Source: Candidatus Altimarinota bacterium (lineage in GTDB: Bacteria > Patescibacteriota > Gracilibacteria > BD1-5 > UBA6164). From it: a stretch of DNA of 5,998 nt. Where the stretch lies: positions 1 to 5,998 of the forward strand of contig JAMOOA010000178.1 of the NCBI GenBank assembly GCA_027066255.1. Reading direction: 5' to 3'. The notes under the pieces were generated by a model that saw only the letters and a list, made by a program, of their open reading frames with translations, did no database searches and had not been told where the DNA came from. This document shows, one piece after another, positions 1 through 4,815 of the stretch (position 1 is the stretch's first letter; every line of letters starts with the position of its first letter). A program made the position numbers and the translations under genes.

Positions 1-72
1 ATATTTATCTTGATTAATTTTCTCTAAATCAATCAATGTTTTACAGGATGGACATATAATAGTTTCAGACAT
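1..72 (-). CDS. N-terminal fragment of a CxxC (zinc-ribbon-like) protein, possibly DUF2130 type
   Basis: The first 24 codons of a minus-strand gene that runs off the left edge are visible. The peptide starts M-S-E-T-I-I-C-P-S-C-K-T-L-I-D-L-E-K and has no stop. A C-P-x-C-K motif at residues 7-10 followed by a short hydrophobic/acidic stretch suggests half of a small zinc-binding site. DUF2130 proteins typically begin with such a Cys-Pro-x-Cys knuckle, then an I/F-x-hydrophobic stretch and a long coiled coil, but 24 residues cannot settle this. The ATG is chosen because it places the CxxC close to the N-terminus. No Shine-Dalgarno is seen. It has the same orientation as the exported protein at 247-1101 but is 174 nt away, so a shared transcript is uncertain. 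Confidence 0.4.
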   Translation of the reverse strand, partial: MSETIICPSCKTLIDLEKINQDKY

Positions 73-111
73 ATTTATATTTTAACTACATAAAAGTTAC
101 CTTATCTTCAC

Positions 112-213
112 TTACTTAGATATATTCTTAATATATTCAGAAGTCGTAAAATATCCATTCTTATCACAAGTAATATCTTCATATAGGAAGATAAAAAGAA
201 TATCTACTCTCAT
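112..213 (-). CDS. Doubtful small ORF, 33 aa, no recognised family
   Basis: An ATG-initiated frame of 33 codons ends in TAA inside the spacer between the two minus-strand genes. The peptide begins M-R-V-D-I-L-F-I-F-L-Y-E-D and ends S-E-Y-I-K-N-I-S-K. The same frame is also open back to the TAG stop of the 284-aa gene (positions 244-246 onward), so it could equally be a 44-codon in-frame tail behind that stop. Composition is plausible for protein but not decisive, since an open frame of this size is not rare when only TAA and TAG are stops in AT-rich DNA. No ribosome-binding site is seen. It is listed so the spacer is described; it may be a remnant or chance. Confidence 0.2.
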   Translation of the reverse strand: MRVDILFIFLYEDITCDKNGYFTTSEYIKNISK

Positions 214-246
214 ATATTCAAGTTCTGTATGATACTTTTTCAGTCC

Positions 247-1101
247 CTATATCTTACATCAAAACTCTGTAATTCCATCGAGAATACACAGAGCCTGTCC
301 AGCAAAATCAAATTGAACTGCAAATGACACTGGTCATTCATAATCTCCACTTACTTGTTCTATATCAACGAGTGCAGAAAAATTTATATTATAGGTATAT
401 GTTTGGAGAATCCCATCAGTATTTATAGAACCACTTTGAGTCGCAACAACTATTGGAGATCAAAGAGATATAACGCTTCATGACTGACTTCTTCCATATC
501 ACTTTACTCCATCCCAATTATCTATCGTATTGGTATTTATCTCTTCTAGATTTCCTGTTTTTGTCATTGTTACCGTAAATCCTGCTCCTATAGTTTTGAC
601 TGTTACTTGAAGTGGGGTAGAAGTAGTTCAAAGTATTCCTCCGTAGAGATTCCCTATATTTGAGTCTGGTGAACTGATTATAAACTCTACAGCATCACGA
701 TAGAATTCCCATTTATAAGAAGTGGTATTTCCTGTATTATCATCGATATCTAGTGTAGCTCTGTACTTTCCAGACGGAAGACTCGAAACAGGGTAGGTAG
801 CTCCTGAGGAAGTCACAATCTTTGAACCAAAATCTACATACGTCGGTGCGATATCTGCTCCCCATCATACTCCTGCTGTCCAAAGCTGGAGTGTCAAGCT
901 ATCAGTAGTACCATCTACATCACTTCCACTATCATCATACTCTATCTCTATATCAAAATCCCCTACAGGAAGAAGAGCCTCTGAGAATGGAGTCACTTTT
1001 CCAATACTTGGGCCTCGAATATCAACTGTTGCTGCATAAATAATACCTCAAGCAATAAGTGAGAAAAAAAGCAAGGTTATATATTTCTTTTTTGAGGTCA
1101 T
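247..1101 (-). CDS. Exported beta-sandwich (Ig-like) surface protein, 284 aa, 8 TGA codons read as Gly
   Basis: I do not recognise a named family. Read with TGA as Gly, one frame runs from ATG (1101) to TAG (247). Residues 1-23 form a Sec-type signal: K4-K5-K6, a hydrophobic core to about residue 22, then I-Y-A|A as a likely cleavage site. No lipobox Cys is present. The rest is rich in Thr, Ser, Asp and alternating hydrophobics. Residues about 106-134 (L-P-S-G-K-Y-R-A-T-L-D-I-D-D-N-T-G-N, then Y-K-W-E-F) look like the end of a bacterial Ig-like domain. A second sandwich follows from about 155, ending in a V-S-G-D-Y-E-G-P-V-S-F strand pattern like those in WxL and other Gram-positive or candidate-phyla wall proteins. 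The C-terminus has Cys272 and Cys282, three residues from the end. Eight of about 33 glycines are TGA. It is divergent from the fibre gene at 1178, and a role at the cell surface is inferred. Confidence 0.8.
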
Positions 1102-1131
1102 TGTTTGCCTAAGAAGGAATTTTATATTAGC

Positions 1132-1162
1132 ATTATAGTATAGTGTTTTGTCTATAAATCAA
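1132..1162 (-). promoter_or_regulatory. Probable promoter of the 284-aa exported protein gene
   Basis: On the minus strand a perfect TATAAT hexamer lies at 1137-1132. A TTGATT (1162-1157) sits 19 bp upstream as the best -35 candidate, which is a long spacing. Transcription would start near 1125, giving a leader of about 24 nt. The only Shine-Dalgarno-like trace before the ATG at 1101 is a short T-T-A-G-G. Confidence 0.45.
1153..1158 (+). promoter_or_regulatory. Possible -10 element of the 741-aa fibre gene
   Basis: TATAAA lies 19 nt upstream of the ATG at 1178, which would give a leader of roughly 12 nt. No good -35 is seen at the expected distance. The hexamer overlaps the zone where the opposite promoter's -35 must lie, so the two promoters would interleave. 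Confidence 0.3.
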
Positions 1163-1177
1163 TACCTCTAACAGCCT

Positions 1178-3403
1178 ATGAACTCCATTGGGAAATACAT
1201 ACTCTCTGTTACTGCAACGATACTCTTAAGTTCTGGTATAGTCTATGGCTGGAGTGGTCTCATAGCTTCAGATGGAGATACCCTGACATACACCAAATGG
1301 AATGAACTTTTCTATCTCGCTGAGGTTGGAAAATTTGTTGATGGTACAGATCCTGGAAATGCTACATTTTCAGGAGGAAATGTCGGGATAGGAGATGCTA
1401 CTCCTGACGCTCTTCTCGATGTTGCGGGATCTTTTCGACTCGATGGTACGTTTGGAGACAAAGATGGTGATACAGGAACCTCTGGGCAACTCCTTGCATC
1501 AACTGGTTCTGGTACAAACTGGATAAACGCACCATCTGGAGGGGCTGGTTTTACTGCTGGAAGTATCGCGTTTTCCGATGGAACTGACCTCATCGAAGAT
1601 AATACCAATTTTTTCTGGGATAATACAAATAATAGGCTCGGAATAGGAACTGCTACTCCATCAGCAACATTTGAAATCAATAATCGTATAGAACTCGATA
1701 GGTGACTTGGGGATGTTTCTGTCGGTTCAGATATATGGTTCAATGCTCAGGGGCTCCTTTCCGCAGAATCAAATATGTTGTTTAACATAGACTCTGACAA
1801 TAACTGAACAACTGCCTACTTTGATTGGGGAACGAACTCAGACTCTACTACTGGAGATACAAACCTCATGCGACTCACAGAAGCAGGAGACCTTGATGTC
1901 TCTGGTCATATGGCTATAGGGTCAGCTGCTTCCACCCCGTCTAGCAATGTAGTACTTAGAATTTCAGATAATAGTTATGGAGGAAATCTCGATCGTAACG
2001 TATATGGAACTTATATGCTTGAGACACTTCCTACCACTGCTTTAACAGCCAATCGTTCAAGTTATGGGCATTATGTCCAACTCAATAATAACAAATGAGG
2101 ATCTGATACTAATGGTGACCGTTCTTATGCATATGGGAATTATGCTTTAGTAAGGAATCAAGGGACTGATTATGCGTATATAAACACCGCATGACAATTC
2201 GATGCTCGTAATGAAAGTACAGCAGGAGCTAGATATGTGAGATGAGTACAAGCTATATGAAGGCAATATGACGGAGTCGGGAGTTCAGATGTGTATTTTG
2301 TTGTTGGGTCTGACAATGGTGCATATGGTCGCTCTGCTGCTGAAATAGGAACAACTACAGCAACTCACCTCAGAGGAACCAACTCAGCAGCGTATGCATA
2401 CAATACTGACGTTACCAATGCTGTCTGAGTCTACGCAATAGCTGGAACAAATAATGCTCGTAATGGAAACGTCGTTAATGCTTACGGAATACAAGCATAT
2501 GTAAATGCTGATTCTGATGATGGAGGAAGTGTCACTACAGGAACAGCTGGATATTTTCATTCTTACGGAAGAGATACGGGACCTCTTATGACCACTTCTC
2601 GTTGAATCTATGCAAACGCTGATGATGGAGTAACTAGTTATGCGATACAAGCATATGCTGATGATGTTCGTGCAACCAATAACTACGGACTCTATCTCGA
2701 TGTAAGGAATGGGTCGTGAGCAAATTATGGGATATTTGGAGTACGTGGAGATTGGATTCTCGATGAAGATGGAAATGGAATATCTGGAGGAACAGGCGCA
2801 GGAGGAGATATCATACTTTGAGAAGGGCAAGATCTCGAGCTCTACCATGATGGAACAAATTCTTATATCATCAATAATACTGGGGATTTATATATAGGTG
2901 ACTCTGGTATCGATGACGTCATTCTCTCAAACAATGGAGGAAATGTCTGAATCGGTATAGCTACACCAACGGTAGATCTTCACGTAAGTGGTTGAAATGG
3001 TGATGCCGAAATGATACTCGAAGCTGATAGAGATAATGTCGGAGAACAAGATAATCCTATCTTTCGACTCCTCCAGGATGGAGGAGCTGTAGATGCTGTC
3101 TTTGGGCTTGTAGGAAGTGCTGGGCAAATCTATACAAATTCTCTTCAAAATGCAACATATATCAACTCAGACACTGATGGAAGTAGACCTATTCAAATGG
3201 TTACAAACGGAAATGCTCGAATGACCATTGATGGAAGTGGAAATGTCGGAATCGGCATGACTAATCCAGCATCAAAGCTTGCAGTATCAGGTCTCCCTTC
3301 GGGAGTAAATGACACCGTAGCTTCTGGTACCCTTGCTGGAGCTCTATGCATTACCAATACTGGAAATATGTATATAGACACTGATGGAACATGTGCAAAC
3401 TAG
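1178..3403 (+). CDS. Exported fibre/adhesin-like repeat protein, 741 aa, 12 TGA codons read as Gly
   Basis: One frame from ATG (1178) to TAG (3401-3403) is continuous if TGA is Gly; the TGA codons are residues 176, 210, 307, 339, 356, 361, 417, 476, 514, 548, 591 and 606. An in-frame TAA at 1169 fixes the ATG as first possible start. Residues 1-24 are an export signal ending I-V-Y-G, followed by a T-x-x-K-W-N-E-L motif (37-44). Four repeats of type N-V-G-I-G-x-x-x-P-x-x-x-L occur near 68-82, 152-167, 589-603 and 689-703; such repeats are common in phage tail-fibre-like and large bacterial surface proteins. Residues about 310-540 are a Tyr/Gly/Ala/Asn-rich repeat core (Y-G-I-Q-A-Y, G-I-Y-A-N, Y-G-L-Y-L), probably beta-helical. 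Residues 552-573 (L-E-L-Y-H-D-G-T-N-S-Y-I, then T-G-D-L-Y-I) resemble marine phage tail fibres. The C-terminus carries Cys724 and Cys739. I see no chaperone/peptidase domain or wall anchor. Attachment to hosts or surfaces is inferred. Confidence 0.85.
2489..2657 (+). repeat. Two copies of an identical 13-bp repeat marking a 52-residue period in the fibre core
   Basis: ATACAAGCATATG occurs at 2489-2501 and again at 2645-2657, 156 bp (52 codons) apart and in the same frame, both encoding I-Q-A-Y (residues 438-441 and 490-493). The surrounding residues are also similar (A-Y-G-I-Q-A-Y-V-N-A-D against S-Y-A-I-Q-A-Y-A-D-D). This points to internal duplication of the repeat unit rather than to a mobile element. 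Confidence 0.6.
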
Positions 3404-3437
3404 TTTTACTGAGGCTATAATACTTCCTTATATCTTT

Positions 3438-3457
3438 GCTATTACTATAGCTTTCAT
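3438..3457 (+). terminator. Weak candidate terminator of the fibre gene
   Basis: Within the 58-bp convergent gap a 5-bp hairpin GCTAT-TACT-ATAGC (3438-3451) is followed by TTTCATTT. Both stem and U-tract are poor, so this is only the best candidate. A wider pairing of 3411-3419 with 3446-3454 is also possible. The gap holds no gene. Confidence 0.25.
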
Positions 3458-3461
3458 TTAG

Positions 3462-4127
3462 TTAGTTATTTTTTTCAAGTACTACTTTAATAGGCTTGTA
3501 ACTCACTCGATGTATTCCTGTAATATCCGGAGGATTTTTAAGTTGCTCCTGATGCTTCTTAGTCCCATATCCTACATTGGTTTCAAATCCATACTGAGGA
3601 TAAAGCGTTGCGTACTGCTTCATGAGCTTATCACGAAAAACCTTTGCAATAATACTTGCAGCAGATATCTCTCTCACTTTTGAGTCTCCTCCAACGATAA
3701 ATACAGCTGGCTCTTCTAATTCCTCAAATTTATAGTTATCACGTCCATCAATAAACGCTTGAATGATAACATCTTCATTGCTAGAAAATGAGCTCTGTAC
3801 CTTTCTATCTGCCTCTAATATAGCTCTTCTCATGGCTTCTTTATTTGCTTGACGAATATTTATCTCGTCAATAATAAAATTATCAACTACTCCTATCCCA
3901 AAAAATAGCTGTGGTTTATTTCAAATACTCATCAAAACAAGTTCCTTGTAGAGTTTGTCTCTTTTTTTCTGTGTGAGTTTCTTAGAATCAGTGAGTTGCT
4001 TGAGAAACTTGGAACTTGGTTTATTTTTTGGGTGAAATACTACAGCACACGCAACAACTGGCCCAGCCCAAGGACCTCTTCCTACTTCGTCAATTCAGAG
4101 TTTAATCTTTATTCTTCTCTTTGGCAT
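3462..4127 (-). CDS. rnhB: Ribonuclease HII, 221 aa, 2 TGA codons read as Gly
   Basis: RNase HII cuts the RNA strand of RNA/DNA hybrids and incises 5' of single ribonucleotides embedded in DNA, acting in the cytoplasm in replication and repair. All family motifs are present in order: G11-I-D13-E14-V-G-R-G-P (first Gly = TGA, 4097-4095), T-D47-S-K-K-L, a G-I-G-V-V-D-x-x-I-I-D-E-I-N-I stretch at 77-91, I-D127-G, G-G-D148-[14 protein letters not shown]166, Y-P-Q-Y-G-F and G-Y-G-T (186-189), then H206-R-x-S-Y. The likely metal ligands, assigned by motif position, are D13, E14, D127 and D166. The usual Lys before G-Y-G-T appears to be Val185. The second TGA is residue 69. Length is typical. The ATG at 4127 is chosen because it puts the catalytic motif at residue 11; starting at an internal Met (residue 99) would lose the active site. 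It is convergent with the fibre gene and divergent from the TPR gene. Confidence 0.96.
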
Positions 4128-4149
4128 GTGTTTATAAAAATTTAGATGT

Positions 4150-4177
4150 ATTATATTTTATACGACTTTATTCGCAA
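4150..4177 (-). promoter_or_regulatory. Probable rnhB promoter
   Basis: Minus strand: TTGCGA (4177-4172), a 16-bp spacer, then a perfect TATAAT (4155-4150). The expected start near 4143 gives a leader of about 15 nt before the ATG at 4127, with no Shine-Dalgarno. The -35 overlaps the left end of the palindrome at 4175-4212. Confidence 0.5.
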
Positions 4178-4212
4178 GAAGATTTTTTCACAAGAATAAA
4201 AAAATCTTCTTG
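4175..4212. promoter_or_regulatory. 38-bp perfect-arm palindrome between divergent promoters (operator or cruciform)
   Basis: Left arm CAAGAAGATTTTTT (4175-4188) and right arm AAAAAATCTTCTTG (4199-4212) are exact 14-nt reverse complements separated by 10 nt. Both flanking genes read away from it, so it is not placed to terminate either of them. Its ends overlap the predicted -35 boxes of rnhB (4172-4177) and of the TPR-ftsA unit (4210-4215). That position suits an operator acting on both promoters. A bidirectional barrier between the two transcripts is an alternative. Confidence 0.6.
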
Positions 4213-4240
4213 ATTTCCTTTTCGAATTCTCTAGTATATT
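4210..4240 (+). promoter_or_regulatory. Probable promoter of the TPR-ftsA unit
   Basis: TTGATT (4210-4215) is followed by TATATT at 4235-4240 (19-bp spacer), or by TAGTAT at 4232-4237 (16 bp). A second TATATT lies at 4244-4249. Any of these leaves a short leader before the ATG at 4274 and none provides a Shine-Dalgarno. The exact -10 is uncertain because the region is a tandem repeat. Confidence 0.4.
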
Positions 4241-4250
4241 AAGTATATTA
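4233..4250 (+). repeat. Tandem 9-bp direct repeat over the -10 region
   Basis: AGTATATTA occurs twice in direct succession (4233-4241 and 4242-4250). It duplicates the candidate -10 TATATT of the TPR-ftsA promoter, so two alternative start points 9 bp apart, or a slippage-prone promoter, are possible. Confidence 0.6.
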
Positions 4251-4273
4251 ATTCATAGAAATATAAATCGTAT

Positions 4274-4798
4274 ATGGAACAAATCAGAGCCGTTGTCATC
4301 GAGGTAGAAAACCTCAAACAAGCAAAGAAGTTTTCTGAAGCGATACATCTCTTACAATCAAGTCTTGGAAAACACTCAGACGATTATAGGTTGTACGAGG
4401 AGCTAGCAGACATCTACCTCTACAATGGTGATCTCGTAAAATCTATGAAAGCTATCGATTTTGCTATCGATTTGAATCCTGAATCAGCAACAGGAAATTA
4501 TCTAAAAGGATTTATTCTCCTGTCTCAAGACAAAGTAACAAAAGCTATCACATACCTCAAAGCATCTAATACGATGATGGGAAATAACGCTGAAGTTCTC
4601 AGAAATCTTGGTTGGGCTTATACTATGCTTGGAGAAACTCAGAGGGGTATAACGATGCTCAAAAGGGCTCTTAATATATCCCCCGAAGACGAACTCATAA
4701 CGGAGGATTTAGCAATGGCTCTCATCGGTATCGGAGACCTCAAACAAGGAAATACACTCCTTAAGAAAATAGGAAAAACAGGAAGTATCGCAAAATAA
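4274..4798 (+). CDS. Cytoplasmic TPR-repeat protein, 174 aa
   Basis: The protein is almost wholly tetratricopeptide repeats, which are helix-turn-helix modules that bind other proteins. About five units are visible: residues 3-36, 37-70 (E-L-A-D-I-Y-L-Y-N-G-D with L-N-P at 67-69), 71-104, 105-138 (N-L-G-W-A-Y-T-M-L-G with I-S-P at 135-137) and 139-168, each showing the usual small/aromatic pattern. No signal peptide or membrane segment is present, so it is probably cytoplasmic and without an enzymatic domain. An in-frame TAG at 4256-4258 makes the ATG at 4274 the first possible start. All 13 glycines use GGN codons and no TGA occurs. The stop is TAA. It sits 17 nt before the ftsA-like gene on the same strand, suggesting co-transcription and perhaps a scaffold role with the division protein. 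The partner is an inference. Confidence 0.9.
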   Translation: MEQIRAVVIEVENLKQAKKFSEAIHLLQSSLGKHSDDYRLYEELADIYLYNGDLVKSMKAIDFAIDLNPESATGNYLKGFILLSQDKVTKAITYLKASNTMMGNNAEVLRNLGWAYTMLGETQRGITMLKRALNISPEDELITEDLAMALIGIGDLKQGNTLLKKIGKTGSIAK

Positions 4799-4815
4799 TT
4801 CCTTCTCCCTTATAC

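Noticed and set aside
79..84. TAAAAT on the minus strand as a -10 box for the gene at 1-72
   Set aside because: It would put the start at or next to the ATG and no -35 is convincing; any AT-rich stretch offers such a hexamer.
174..193. 7-bp inverted repeat TATCTTC-6 nt-GAAGATA in the left spacer as terminator of the 284-aa gene
   Set aside because: AT-rich stem without a T-run following it on the minus strand; too weak to call.
1312..1743. Minus-strand open frame of 143 codons opposite the first fibre repeats
   Set aside because: Pro/Ser-rich reverse reading of Gly-rich coding sequence; the sense strand holds the signal peptide and repeats.
2384..2848. Minus-strand open frame of 154 codons within the fibre gene
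   Set aside because: Its Ile/Ser/Cys-rich low-complexity translation is what the complement of the Asp/Tyr/Gly-rich repeat would give, and the plus strand is continuous across it.
1178..3403. Fibre gene as a pseudogene with many nonsense mutations
   Set aside because: All interruptions are TGA, none TAA or TAG or a frameshift, and they fall at Gly positions, including one inside a conserved repeat.
3416..3421. TATAAT on the plus strand just after the fibre gene
   Set aside because: No plus-strand gene follows; downstream is the 3' end of rnhB on the other strand. Probably chance in AT-rich DNA.
4274..4798. Absence of TGA in the TPR gene as evidence of recent transfer
   Set aside because: With only 13 glycines and roughly one TGA per eight or so glycines elsewhere, zero is not surprising.
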